Shown here in pieces: positions 1 to 8,569 of a stretch of DNA of 64,000 bases. The notes beneath the pieces are model-generated. The model was not told where the DNA came from. It saw only the letters and a list, made by a program, of their open reading frames with translations, and made no database searches. Positions within the stretch are counted from its first letter, which is position 1. Each line of letters opens with the position of its first letter. This stretch comes from Gordonia terrae (GTDB lineage Bacteria > Actinomycetota > Actinomycetes > Mycobacteriales > Mycobacteriaceae). Made by a program: the position numbers and the translations under genes. Location: contig NZ_CP016594.1 in assembly GCF_001698225.1 (NCBI RefSeq), positions 1,178,001 to 1,242,000 of the forward strand, given 5' to 3'.

Positions 1-10
1 AGGGTGACAT

Positions 11-1972
11 ATGCACGTGTCCTGGAGATTCCGCGCGCGCGGGCACGCGGCGCGACGTCGCGGGCCGGCGGTACTGCTGGCCGGCCTGTTGCTGGCCGGT
101 GTCGCATCGGTGGGGGCATGGACGGCCCCGCAGGCCGATGCGGCGCCCGGTGATCCGCCTGCGCCGCTGAGCCTTCGGGATCTCGGCTCGTCGTCGACCA
201 TCGCGTTCCCCGGTCAGCAGGGCGAGGTGAGCCTGTCGCTGGCCGTCCCGCCGAATCTGACGCCGACCGAGTTGCGTGGTGTCACGCAGTATCCCGCGTT
301 CGTCACCGGTGGGAACATCGACGTGCTGCAGGACAACCGGTTGATCTCCCGAACGCCGATCAATCCGACTGTGAACTCGCCGATCTCGCTGTCGTTGCGC
401 GGAGTGCGCGTGGAGCGCAACGCCGCTGACATCGTGCTACGGACCTATCTGCGCACCGCGGGCTCATGCCTGTTCGATCCCGACTCGGGCCTGCGCATCC
501 AGAACGCCACGGTCACCTACGGCGGCCGGGAGGCCGAGCCGAACAGCGTCGCCGAGTTCCTGCCGCCGGTCCTGCGCAAGCTGACCATCTTCGTGCCCGC
601 CGACGTCCGGCCCGCCGAGGGCGCTGCCGCGGTCTCGCTCGCCACCGCGGTGGTCGCGAATTACGGTGCGGCGACGGTGGAGATCGAGACCGGGTCGCTG
701 CCCCGTGGTGTCGCGGCACCCACCGAGGAGATCGAGCCGCTCGAACGACAGGTGGTCATCAACTCGGACCTCCCCGACGGCCTGAGCCTCGGCCCGGGTG
801 CCGGCTGGCCGGTGTTGCGTATCGGCGGCAACGAGGACGAACTCGCCACCCAGGTCGACTTCCTCACCTCCGATCTGTCGTCGATCGCCGTCAGCTCCGC
901 AGCGGTCGCCGGACCGCCCTTTGCCGCACCGCAACTCGCGCCCGAGGTGACCACACTGGCCGAACTGGGCGTCGGAGACCAGCGCGTCTCCGCGACGGGC
1001 TGGCCGACCATCTCGTTCGGGATCGACCAGACCCGCCTGGGACGGCCGTCCAAGAACATCCGGATGCAGTTGAAGGGCACCTACACCCCGATGGGTGGTC
1101 AGATCGCGGTGTCGATCGGTGACCGGGTGATCGCGTCCTGGCCCGCGGATGCCTCCGGCAGCTATGACGCATGGGTCGACGTACCCGCCGACCTGCTCAC
1201 GCGGTACACCGAGGTCACCGTCACCTACAACCACGGCGACGTCGGCGAACAATGCGGAACGGGAGTGCGTAGCTCGCTGAGCCTGGATTCCTCCGGCGAG
1301 GTGCGATCCGAGGTCGCCGACCCGCCGAGGCCGCCTGGGTTCGCGTCGCTGCCACAGGCCCTGATGCCGCGCAACTCGCTGGCCTGGACGACCGGTGATG
1401 TCGATGACGTGGCCCGCGCCGTGGCGCTCATGTCCGGCCTGCAGCGACTGTCGGCGGTGCGCCTCGGCGTCGACGTGGTGCCGCTCGACGACGCGATGTC
1501 CTCGTCCGCGCCGGCCGTCGTCATCGCGGCCGACGGCGAGGGACTGCCCGACCTCTCGCTCCCGGTGACCGCCGACGGCGGCACGGTCTCGGTGCTCAAT
1601 CCCGACGGTCAGCGCGCCGAGGTCCTGCTCTCGCCGACCGTGCGTTTCGGCTCACTACAGGTGGCGCGCGACGCCGGACGTACAGTCCTCGTCGCGACCT
1701 CGACCCGGGACGCCGCCGACCTCGATGCCCTGCTCGACTGGCTGGCCGCCGACCCCGATCGCTGGCCGTCACTGAACGGGGACGCCCTCCTGCAGGTGTC
1801 CGGTCAGGAACCGGTCCTGGTGGTCGACGACAACGCGCAGGACTCGGAATCATCGGCAGGCGGCACGTCGTGGGTGGCGTTCGCCGTGGTCGGGGTGGGC
1901 ATCGTGGTGGTGGCCGCCGTCGCCGCGACCCTCGTCCTGCGCCGCCGTCGGCACCGGACCGCCGAGGGCTGA
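11..1972 (+). CDS. BcsB-like exopolysaccharide synthase periplasmic subunit
   Basis: Predicted 653-aa secreted, membrane-anchored protein. An Arg-rich N-terminus and a hydrophobic stretch (about residues 20-45, ending near a QADA cleavage-like site) form a signal peptide. A long extracytoplasmic region rich in beta-strand follows, then one C-terminal membrane helix (about 624-645) and a basic RRRRHR tail. This layout matches BcsB, the partner of cellulose synthase that guides the glucan outward. The GT2 synthase lies two genes downstream, which supports the role. AGGGTG just before the ATG can serve as ribosome site. The product polysaccharide is not known, and the operon may begin outside the window. 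Confidence 0.7.
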   Translation: MHVSWRFRARGHAARRRGPAVLLAGLLLAGVASVGAWTAPQADAAPGDPPAPLSLRDLGSSSTIAFPGQQGEVSLSLAVPPNLTPTELRGVTQYPAFVTGGNIDVLQDNRLISRTPINPTVNSPISLSLRGVRVERNAADIVLRTYLRTAGSCLFDPDSGLRIQNATVTYGGREAEPNSVAEFLPPVLRKLTIFVPADVRPAEGAAAVSLATAVVANYGAATVEIETGSLPRGVAAPTEEIEPLERQVVINSDLPDGLSLGPGAGWPVLRIGGNEDELATQVDFLTSDLSSIAVSSAAVAGPPFAAPQLAPEVTTLAELGVGDQRVSATGWPTISFGIDQTRLGRPSKNIRMQLKGTYTPMGGQIAVSIGDRVIASWPADASGSYDAWVDVPADLLTRYTEVTVTYNHGDVGEQCGTGVRSSLSLDSSGEVRSEVADPPRPPGFASLPQALMPRNSLAWTTGDVDDVARAVALMSGLQRLSAVRLGVDVVPLDDAMSSSAPAVVIAADGEGLPDLSLPVTADGGTVSVLNPDGQRAEVLLSPTVRFGSLQVARDAGRTVLVATSTRDAADLDALLDWLAADPDRWPSLNGDALLQVSGQEPVLVVDDNAQDSESSAGGTSWVAFAVVGVGIVVVAAVAATLVLRRRRHRTAEG

Positions 1973-1977
1973 TCGCC

Positions 1978-3585
1978 GTGCCCGAGGCGTCTGCGACGAC
2001 CACGGCCCCGCCCCCGGACGCGGTCCCGGCCGCGGGACCGGGTGCGTCGGCGAGGGCGGTCGACGCGATCGTCGGAGTCCTCACCCGACGCAAACCGGAG
2101 ACGCCGAATCAGGTGTTCGTCGACCACCCGGAGTATCTGGTCGCTGCCAGATGGCTGTTCCTGATCGGGTGCACGGCACTCGGATTCTGGAACACCATCA
2201 TCGCGGTCGTCGACGAACTGATGGCGCAGACGCTGATCCTCTACGTCCCGGTGCTGATCGTCCTGTCCCTCGTGGCCGTCATCGGCGTGTCGTGGCGCGA
2301 CGTCGACGAACTGCCGATCTACGACCGGCAGACCGACGTCATCGTGGGCATCGTGGTGCTGATCCTGGCGCTGGCGATGAAGTACCTGGTCAATCCGCGC
2401 TATGCGCGCGCGTACCTCACGACCCACATGGACCTGCTGGCCCTGTGGCTGTTCGTCCTCGGCGCCGCGATCTTGCTGTTCGGACTGCGGCCGGTGGGAC
2501 GCTACCGGTGGGCGTGGCTGCTGCTCCTGCTCATCTTTCCGCCCCCGGTCCGCGCGGTGGTGCTGCTGCTGGGCGGCACGTCGCTCGCCGCCGGTTTCGT
2601 CGTGGTCCTGATGGCGGTGGCCGCCACCGCCATCGCCGTGGGCCGGACATGGCAGCGCAAAGTACTGGCTGCGCTGCTGGCCGGCGCCGTCGGCCTGGTC
2701 GCGCTGTTCCTGTTCGACGCGCTCGGCGCGCCCCGCAGCGTCGTGGTGCCGTTGCCCGCGCTGATCGCGGCGTTCGCGACGTCGGTGTTCATGCTCGTCG
2801 ACTATCGGCGCCGCGGCGGGCAGAAGTGGTCTCCCCCGGTGGCCGGGCAGATCACCCCACCCAAGGTCGCGTTCGTGGGTCGTCCCGGCCTGGTGGTGCT
2901 GCTCGCGGCGATCCTGTTGGCCCTCAACCCGGTTCCGCCGGTCGGGAGCAACTACCAGAGCAACCGGTATGCGCAGCTGGGCATCGGATCTCCGCTCGTG
3001 GTCCCGGCGGGGTGGCGCCAGGAGTCCTTCGGCGTCTACGGCTGGGTGTCGCGACTGTACGGCCCGGGCTCCGTGCTGATCCGGCAGGTCCTGGTGCAGA
3101 CCCGCGGCGACCGGGCGTACGACAAGTTCGCCCGCCCCCGACGTGTCGTCGTCGACAGCGTCGACAGTCGGCGACCACTGGTTCTCGACGTCTACCAGGA
3201 CATCTTCCGATACGACCTCTCCGAGGATCGGACCAGCATCCCGATCGAGGTGGAGCTGTCCAACGGGGTGCGCGGGAGGCTGTGGAGCATCGTCGACGAC
3301 AAGCGCTATCTCACTTACACGGTGGTGTCGTGGCGGTGGAACAACGGCAACCGAACGCAGCAGATCATGTTGTGGGCGGTCGACAACCACGAACCGGAAG
3401 CCTATTTCCCCGAGCCGCGCATCACGATCCTGGCAAACATGAACTCGCTGATGACCATCTTGCTGCGCGGCGACTCGGTGCTGCTGGACACCGACCCTCA
3501 GCTGAAGGACCGGGCGCTGCTCGTCGGACTCGGCGGCGCGCTCATCCGGGCCCAACTCGGTGCCGGCCAGGGGGGCGCCTCGTGA
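1978..3585 (+). CDS. polytopic membrane protein with C-terminal soluble domain, exosortase/EpsI-like outline
   Basis: The GTG start, 5 bases after the BcsB-like stop, gives 535 aa. Residues about 45-310 form roughly eight membrane helices, including a GLRPVGRYRWAW loop followed by a hydrophobic run ending in PPPVR. Residues about 320-535 form a soluble domain after an NPVPP hinge. An 8-helix bundle plus an extracytoplasmic domain recalls exosortase (EpsH) with a fused EpsI domain, as found in some EPS clusters. I see no convincing catalytic Cys in the bundle, so enzymatic activity is doubtful. The gene sits between the BcsB-like subunit and the synthase and overlaps the synthase by 4 bases (GTGA), so it is probably a dedicated partner. 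Function is otherwise unknown. Confidence 0.65.
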   Translation: MPEASATTTAPPPDAVPAAGPGASARAVDAIVGVLTRRKPETPNQVFVDHPEYLVAARWLFLIGCTALGFWNTIIAVVDELMAQTLILYVPVLIVLSLVAVIGVSWRDVDELPIYDRQTDVIVGIVVLILALAMKYLVNPRYARAYLTTHMDLLALWLFVLGAAILLFGLRPVGRYRWAWLLLLLIFPPPVRAVVLLLGGTSLAAGFVVVLMAVAATAIAVGRTWQRKVLAALLAGAVGLVALFLFDALGAPRSVVVPLPALIAAFATSVFMLVDYRRRGGQKWSPPVAGQITPPKVAFVGRPGLVVLLAAILLALNPVPPVGSNYQSNRYAQLGIGSPLVVPAGWRQESFGVYGWVSRLYGPGSVLIRQVLVQTRGDRAYDKFARPRRVVVDSVDSRRPLVLDVYQDIFRYDLSEDRTSIPIEVELSNGVRGRLWSIVDDKRYLTYTVVSWRWNNGNRTQQIMLWAVDNHEPEAYFPEPRITILANMNSLMTILLRGDSVLLDTDPQLKDRALLVGLGGALIRAQLGAGQGGAS

Positions 3586-5150
3586 CCATCGAGGAGGCGG
3601 GTTCACGCGATGCCGACGCCGACGCACCGGGAGTCGCACGCAGTACGCGACCGACGCGGCCGGTGCCCGAGCTGCTCGCCGACCCGGTCTATCGCGCTCA
3701 GGCCCTCGAAGACGCCGTCAACCGGTTGCGCAACGCCGATGAGGACATGTCGGCGTCGGTGGCCTTCAGCCGGATTCAGAAGATCATCGGATTCACACTG
3801 CTCGGCATCATCGCGGTTGCGATGGTGCTCGAGCCGGTCGGGACGTGCGCGACCCTCGTGTCGATCGCGACCGTCGGATACGTGGTCACCCTCGCCGACC
3901 GCCTGGTGATCTTCCGGCGCGGACTGGTCAACGGCGCCATCCGGGTCTCCGACGACGAAGCCCGTTCCATCCCCGACGACGAGCTGCCCGCCTACACCGT
4001 CTTCGTCCCGGCCTACGGCGAACCCGAGGTGGTCGGCCAGCTGGTGGCCGCGATGGAGACGATCGAGTATCCGCGGGACAAGTTGCAGGTCCTGTTGCTC
4101 CTCGAGGAGGACGACGAGCCGACGATCGAAGCGGCACGCGGGGTGGAGGACAACGGGATAGTCACCGTCGTCCTGACACCACCTGCCCAACCCCGGACGA
4201 AGCCGAAGGCCTGCAACTACGGCATGCACTTCGCAACCGGCGACATCGTCACCATCTTCGACGCCGAGGACAAACCGGACCCACTGCAGTTGCGCCGGGC
4301 GGTCTACGTACTCAACAACTCCGGTGACGACTCGGTGGTCTGCGTCCAGGGAAAGCTGAGCTTCCACAACGTTCGCGACAACATGCTGACCGAGTGGTTC
4401 ACCGCCGACTACGGGATCTGGTTCGGCTTCCTGTTGCCGGGCATGATGGTCAGCCGGGCGCCGATCCCCCTGGGCGGCACGTCCAATCACTTCCGGCGGG
4501 ATGTCCTCGACACGATCGGCGCCTGGGATCCGTACAACGTGACCGAGGACGCCGATCTCGGTGTCCGCATCGCCGACCACGGCTACCGCACCCTCGTGCT
4601 CGACTCGGTCACGATGGAGGAGGCGAATGTCGACGCCATCAACTGGATTCGTCAGCGCTCCCGTTGGTACAAGGGCTACATGCAGACGTGGCTCGTCCAC
4701 ATGCGTCATCCGGTCAAGCTGTGGCACATCCTCGGACCCGTCGCCTTCGTGCGGTTCACCCTGCTGATCGCCGGCACACCCGTCATCGCCTGTCTCAACA
4801 TGGTGTTCTGGCTCATCCTGGCGCTGTGGATCGGCGGACAACCGCCGGTCGTCGCCGAGCTGTTCCCCGGGCCGATCTACTATCTGGCGCTCATCTCGAT
4901 GCTCCTGGGCAACGGGGCGGCGATCTACATGAACCTCATCGCGATCCGGGAGGACGACCGGAGCGAACTCCTGCTCTCGGCGCTGCTCATCCCGGCGTAC
5001 TGGGTGATGATGAGCGTCGCCGCCATCAAGGGTATGTGGCAGATCCTGGTGAATCCGTCTTACTGGGAGAAGACCTTTCACGGTCTGTCGACCAGCAGCG
5101 CGGCGGAGCCGGCGGACGATGACCCCCAGAAGACCGGAGAGGCCACGTGA
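3582..5150 (+). CDS. BcsA-like family 2 glycosyltransferase (processive beta-glycan synthase)
   Basis: The 522-aa product starts at a GTG overlapping the previous stop. Two membrane helices (about 65-105) precede a cytosolic GT-A domain with the GT2 marks of processive synthases: VPAYGEPE, a DAED pair near residues 227-230, TEDADL near 320 and QRSRWYKG near 358 (QxxRW). Several C-terminal helices follow. It probably polymerises a beta-linked glucan or mannan across the membrane. The protein ends soon after the last helix, so the C-terminal PilZ (c-di-GMP) domain of Gram-negative BcsA is absent. The neighbouring BcsB-like and GH5-like genes support cellulose-type export. Substrate cannot be read from sequence. 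Confidence 0.85.
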   Translation: MTIEEAGSRDADADAPGVARSTRPTRPVPELLADPVYRAQALEDAVNRLRNADEDMSASVAFSRIQKIIGFTLLGIIAVAMVLEPVGTCATLVSIATVGYVVTLADRLVIFRRGLVNGAIRVSDDEARSIPDDELPAYTVFVPAYGEPEVVGQLVAAMETIEYPRDKLQVLLLLEEDDEPTIEAARGVEDNGIVTVVLTPPAQPRTKPKACNYGMHFATGDIVTIFDAEDKPDPLQLRRAVYVLNNSGDDSVVCVQGKLSFHNVRDNMLTEWFTADYGIWFGFLLPGMMVSRAPIPLGGTSNHFRRDVLDTIGAWDPYNVTEDADLGVRIADHGYRTLVLDSVTMEEANVDAINWIRQRSRWYKGYMQTWLVHMRHPVKLWHILGPVAFVRFTLLIAGTPVIACLNMVFWLILALWIGGQPPVVAELFPGPIYYLALISMLLGNGAAIYMNLIAIREDDRSELLLSALLIPAYWVMMSVAAIKGMWQILVNPSYWEKTFHGLSTSSAAEPADDDPQKTGEAT

Positions 5151-6802
5151 CCCGCCGCGTCCCGCCCGGGGTGCTCATCTTCCTCGCGACGTGGATTCCG
5201 TACCTCGTGATCGGGGTCTACCTCGCCAGCGAGGTGCAGCTGTTCTTCGGCGACGCGCTGTCGCGCGTCCAGTCGGCGCAGAGCGTGTTGTTCAGCCGGA
5301 CACCGCATCTCGCCGCGATCGGTTTCATCTTCACCCCGCTCACCGCGATCGTCCAGCTGCCGCTGACCGCGCTGACCCCGTGGATCCCCGAGATGACGAC
5401 GCAGGCGCTCTCGGCGGTGATCATGTCCTCGGCCTTCATGGCGGGTTCGGTGGTCCAGGTGTCGGGGATCGCGCGTGATGCGGGCCTGAGACCCCTTGTC
5501 GCAGGCACGTTCACGGTGTTCTACGCCGTCAACCCGATGATCGTCCTCTACGCCGCCAACGGGATGAGCGAGGCGCCCTACCTCTTCTTCCTGGCCTGGG
5601 CGTCGCGTCGCCTGATCCGCTGGGTGTCCTCCGACGACGTCCACGAACTCGTCGTCGCCGGTATCGCACTCGGGCTGTCCTACCTGACCCGCTACGACGG
5701 CGGTGCCGCCGCACTGGCCGCGGCCTTCGTCGTCGGCTGGGTGACCTATCGGCGGCACGACCACCGAAAACGGGTGCCGCGCACGCTGCTCGACATCACG
5801 TTGGTCGTGGCGCCGAGCGCGCTCGCCTTCCTGGCATGGGCGGCGGCGGGATGGCTCATCACCGGAGACGCCTTCGCCCAGTTCACCTCCGAGTACGGCA
5901 ACGCCGCGATCATCGCGCAATCCGGCGGCAGCGGGTCGTCGACGACCGGCGATGCGGTCAGGTTCTCGCTGATGGAGATGTTCCTCCTCGCGCCCCTGCT
6001 GCCGGTCCTGATCCTCGGGCTGATCGGCGTGCGCGCGCGACGCCGCCGCCTCGCCCCGTTGTTGCCGACCCTGCTGATCCTGGCGGTTCTCGCGTTCCAG
6101 GTCTTCGGTTACTCGCGTGGCTCGACCTTCGGCTTCCTGCGCTTCTACATGACGGTCATCCTGCTCGCGGCGGTGGTCGCGCTCCTGTCCGTGCCACTAC
6201 GGCGTCAGGTCCCGATGCGTCGCGAAGGGGCGCACGCCGACCTCCTGCCGGCGCGACCGTACGCCTCGCGGTGGGGATACAAGATCGCCGCCACGGTGGT
6301 GATCGTGGTGGTGGCCACCGCGATCCCGGTCACCGCCATCGGGATGACGTCGCCGAAGTACGCGCCGCAGGAGTTCGCTCTCGGCTCGGTGGTCGACCCG
6401 CAGCCGGAGTCGGTGGACCAGAAGTACCTCGACGAACAGCGGATCGTGCGGTCCTTCTCCACCGAGCGTGCGCTGGCGCAGTATCTCGACGATCTGGATC
6501 TGCCGGACGGCGCCGTCCTGTGCGACACCGTGTACGGCTTCGCGGTGGTGGTCCAGTCCACCCGGCCGCGCCAGTTCGTCATCCCGTCGGACAGTGACTT
6601 CACCCAGTTGCTCAACGACCCGGTCGGCGGCGGAGTGCGCTACCTCCTGACCGTTCCCCGGGAGGGGCGAGGTCTCGCCGACGCCATCAACGAGCGCTAT
6701 CCGACCGTCTACGAGAACGGTGCCCAGATCGCCGTGCTCGAACTCGAGGCCCGCAATCAGGGTGCGGACCTGCCGGACTGGCGCCTGTACCGGCTCGTGT
6801 GA
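5147..6802 (+). CDS. polytopic membrane protein, GT-C glycosyltransferase-like
   Basis: A 551-aa protein with about ten membrane helices in the first 400 residues and a soluble extracytoplasmic tail (about 400-551). The first loop carries FFGDALSR, resembling the acidic first-loop motif of GT-C enzymes (ArnT/PMT-like) that use polyprenyl-linked sugars. The GTG start overlaps the synthase stop by 4 bases, so it is the last gene of the tightly coupled four-gene unit. It may decorate the polymer or glycosylate a partner protein. Family membership is tentative. Confidence 0.6.
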   Translation: MTRRVPPGVLIFLATWIPYLVIGVYLASEVQLFFGDALSRVQSAQSVLFSRTPHLAAIGFIFTPLTAIVQLPLTALTPWIPEMTTQALSAVIMSSAFMAGSVVQVSGIARDAGLRPLVAGTFTVFYAVNPMIVLYAANGMSEAPYLFFLAWASRRLIRWVSSDDVHELVVAGIALGLSYLTRYDGGAAALAAAFVVGWVTYRRHDHRKRVPRTLLDITLVVAPSALAFLAWAAAGWLITGDAFAQFTSEYGNAAIIAQSGGSGSSTTGDAVRFSLMEMFLLAPLLPVLILGLIGVRARRRRLAPLLPTLLILAVLAFQVFGYSRGSTFGFLRFYMTVILLAAVVALLSVPLRRQVPMRREGAHADLLPARPYASRWGYKIAATVVIVVVATAIPVTAIGMTSPKYAPQEFALGSVVDPQPESVDQKYLDEQRIVRSFSTERALAQYLDDLDLPDGAVLCDTVYGFAVVVQSTRPRQFVIPSDSDFTQLLNDPVGGGVRYLLTVPREGRGLADAINERYPTVYENGAQIAVLELEARNQGADLPDWRLYRLV

Positions 6803-6814
6803 CGGCAGTCCCGG

Positions 6815-7942
6815 TCAGGAGGCGTTCTCGCGCACCACGTTCCATGCCGGGTCGTTCGGCCCGATGTCGTAGGTGCACTCCGTCCCGCGCGGATCCGGCA
6901 CGAAGGACCACAGCAGTGCGCCGGCGACCCCGGCGGCGCGGTGTCGCGCGATGATGGTCTCGAACTGCTCGGCCCGGCTCGCGACGGAGCCACACGAGCC
7001 GGCGTGGATCCCGATCTCGTTGACCACGAGTGGTTTACCGAGTTCGCGAGCCTGCTCCAGTCGTGCGCGCAGATTGCTGCCCGCGGGCCCCGATTCGGAA
7101 TCGACGTCGGAACGGTAGTCGTGGAAGTCGAGCACGTCCAGACCGGCCGAACGCCCGACCGCGGTGAACCCGGGGCCCGCGAGACCGCACTGGTCGCCGC
7201 CCACCAGACCCGAGAAGATCGGGCGGTCCGCGTCGAAGTCGCGGAGGTGGGCACCGGCCTGGTCGAAGAACGATCTCAGCACCGCCGTGGCGTCGGCAGG
7301 GCAGGTGCGGTAGCGCCAGTCACAGGAGGTGGCGCCGCATTCGCTGGCCTCGGGTTCCCCGACCAGTTCCCAGCCGGCGATCGACGGCTCGTCGTGCCAC
7401 CGCGTCACCGCGATCTCGATCCACTCCGCGTAGGACAGTCCGCCGACCCGCTCGTCGGTGCGCCAGCCGTCGACGTAGAAGTCGCGCTCCTTGAACCGCT
7501 CGTCCTCACAGTCGCCCGACCCGCCGGTGAGCACCGGCAGCACCATCTGCCGGTGCCGGGCCGCGGCCGCGAAGACGCGGTCGATCGGACCGAAGTCGAG
7601 CAGTCCGCTGCGCTTGTCGACGGCGAACACCGAGTACAGGTTGAAGCGGGTGAGTGCTCGGGGCGGGAGTTTGGCGAAGTATCCGTCCGCGTCGACCTGG
7701 GCGCCGCAACCGCGGTTGACCGACCAGTCGGTGCTGAGCTGGTAGGCGTTGAAACCGGCGGGCCACCACGGCTTCCCGTCGAGCATCAGACCGTCCGGAG
7801 TGGCCGAGGCCCGGTGCGACTGGGTCGACCGGGGAGGTCCCGGATCGGGGGTGCGCGCACACCCGGCAAGGCACAGCAGGGCGACGACGATCGCGGTCAG
7901 CAGCACCGTGAGCGCCCGCTTCGTCGTGCGTCGGTGGACCAC
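6815..7942 (-). CDS. GH5-like glycoside hydrolase lipoprotein
   Basis: A secreted lipoprotein: basic N-terminus, hydrophobic stretch, then lipobox LAGC. The mature part looks like a clan-A TIM barrel (GH5-type cellulase/mannanase): WPAGFNAYQL near the start, WELVGEPE placing the acid/base Glu after strand 4, and VVNEIGIH placing the nucleophile Glu after strand 7. The gene runs toward the synthase operon and ends 12 bases from it. A linked endoglucanase is typical of cellulose clusters (BcsZ). I chose GTG 7942 because TAGCCT lies 7 bases upstream and the signal peptide fits. An in-frame GTG at 7963 would add 7 residues. Substrate is inferred from context. Confidence 0.7.
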   Translation of the reverse strand: MVHRRTTKRALTVLLTAIVVALLCLAGCARTPDPGPPRSTQSHRASATPDGLMLDGKPWWPAGFNAYQLSTDWSVNRGCGAQVDADGYFAKLPPRALTRFNLYSVFAVDKRSGLLDFGPIDRVFAAAARHRQMVLPVLTGGSGDCEDERFKERDFYVDGWRTDERVGGLSYAEWIEIAVTRWHDEPSIAGWELVGEPEASECGATSCDWRYRTCPADATAVLRSFFDQAGAHLRDFDADRPIFSGLVGGDQCGLAGPGFTAVGRSAGLDVLDFHDYRSDVDSESGPAGSNLRARLEQARELGKPLVVNEIGIHAGSCGSVASRAEQFETIIARHRAAGVAGALLWSFVPDPRGTECTYDIGPNDPAWNVVRENAS

Positions 7943-7949
7943 AAGGAGC

Positions 7950-7955
7950 AGGCTA
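7950..7955 (-). promoter_or_regulatory. candidate -10 (TAGCCT) for the GH5-like gene
   Basis: TAGCCT on the minus strand lies 7 bases before GTG 7942, the spacing of a leaderless start. It overlaps the coding region of the alternative GTG 7963 start. Confidence 0.35.
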
Positions 7956-7964
7956 CCCGTCACC

Positions 7965-7970
7965 TAAGGT
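7965..7970 (+). promoter_or_regulatory. candidate -10 (TAAGGT), leaderless promoter
   Basis: TAAGGT is followed by exactly 6 bases and the ATG at 7977. No ribosome site is visible, so the transcript probably begins at the start codon. Confidence 0.5.
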
Positions 7971-7976
7971 GTCGGT

Positions 7977-8522
7977 ATGTCGACCGGGTTTCACAGGGCG
8001 GGTACGGGAGTGGCGGGCGCAGCGCCCAGGTCGTGGCGGGCCGCCGCCGGCGCGCTGGCCGTCGTCGCGGTCCTGTCGGCCTGCGGCACCGACGCCGCCG
8101 AGTCCGGACCGCAGGGGACGAGCACGGCCGGCAAGAGCACGACGAGTCCGTCGCCCACCCCGTATTCCTCGGGCCCGTACTCGCCCACCGAGAGCGCGCC
8201 GGCGATCGTCTACCGCCCGCCCTACATCGAGCGAACCGAATGGACCGACACCGCAGTCGGCCCGAGCCTCTCGGTGTTCCCCACGAACTCAGGGCGTTAC
8301 ACCACCGAGCCCGGCGCGATGACCGCGGCGTGGGCGGAGGTCGTCGCGCTCGATCCCACCGCCGACACCCCCGGCATGCAGGCCCAATTCGACTGCCACT
8401 GGCGGTTCGCGCGCCTCGTCGAACCGGAAAAGCCCAGCTGGAACCTGGAACCCGGCCGCCCCGTCGTCGCCGAGGAGGACATGGTCGGCGCCGGTTGCAA
8501 TCCCGGCTTCGCCGAGGAGTGA
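7977..8522 (+). CDS. DUF2599-like lipoprotein
   Basis: A 181-aa secreted lipoprotein with lipobox VLSAC at about residue 36, then a Ser/Thr/Pro linker to about residue 75. The C-terminal domain has WTDT, SLSVFPTNSGR, AWAEV, QFDCHW and WNLEPGRP, a pattern I recognise as DUF2599, found in mycobacterial secreted proteins. Two cysteines in the domain (in FDCHW and GAGCN) could form a disulfide. Biochemical role unknown. It diverges from the GH5-like gene and shares its short promoter region, so it may belong to the envelope polysaccharide set. Confidence 0.65.
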   Translation: MSTGFHRAGTGVAGAAPRSWRAAAGALAVVAVLSACGTDAAESGPQGTSTAGKSTTSPSPTPYSSGPYSPTESAPAIVYRPPYIERTEWTDTAVGPSLSVFPTNSGRYTTEPGAMTAAWAEVVALDPTADTPGMQAQFDCHWRFARLVEPEKPSWNLEPGRPVVAEEDMVGAGCNPGFAEE

Positions 8523-8569
8523 CTCAGCGCGTGCGATGCACGCCGTGACTCAGCGCGTGCGATGCACGC
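8519..8569. repeat. 25-bp tandem duplication carrying a stem-loop and both genes' stop codons
   Basis: Two identical 25-bp copies occupy 8519-8543 and 8545-8569. Each holds the hairpin GCGTGC-GAT-GCACGC and the palindrome TGACTCA, which reads TGA on both strands. The first copy supplies the stop of the plus-strand lipoprotein. The second supplies the stop of the minus-strand permease. The hairpins may act as a bidirectional terminator, although no T-run follows. Confidence 0.7.

Noticed and set aside
3560..3742. Small plus-strand frame of about 60 codons at the start of the synthase gene
   Set aside because: It overlaps the synthase in another frame and is Arg-rich with no start signal.
1804..5081. 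Long minus-strand reading frames over the polysaccharide genes (1804-3639 and 3603-5081)
   Set aside because: They lie opposite well-supported genes, are rich in Arg, His, Asp and Gln, and show no motif. High third-position GC keeps antisense frames open.
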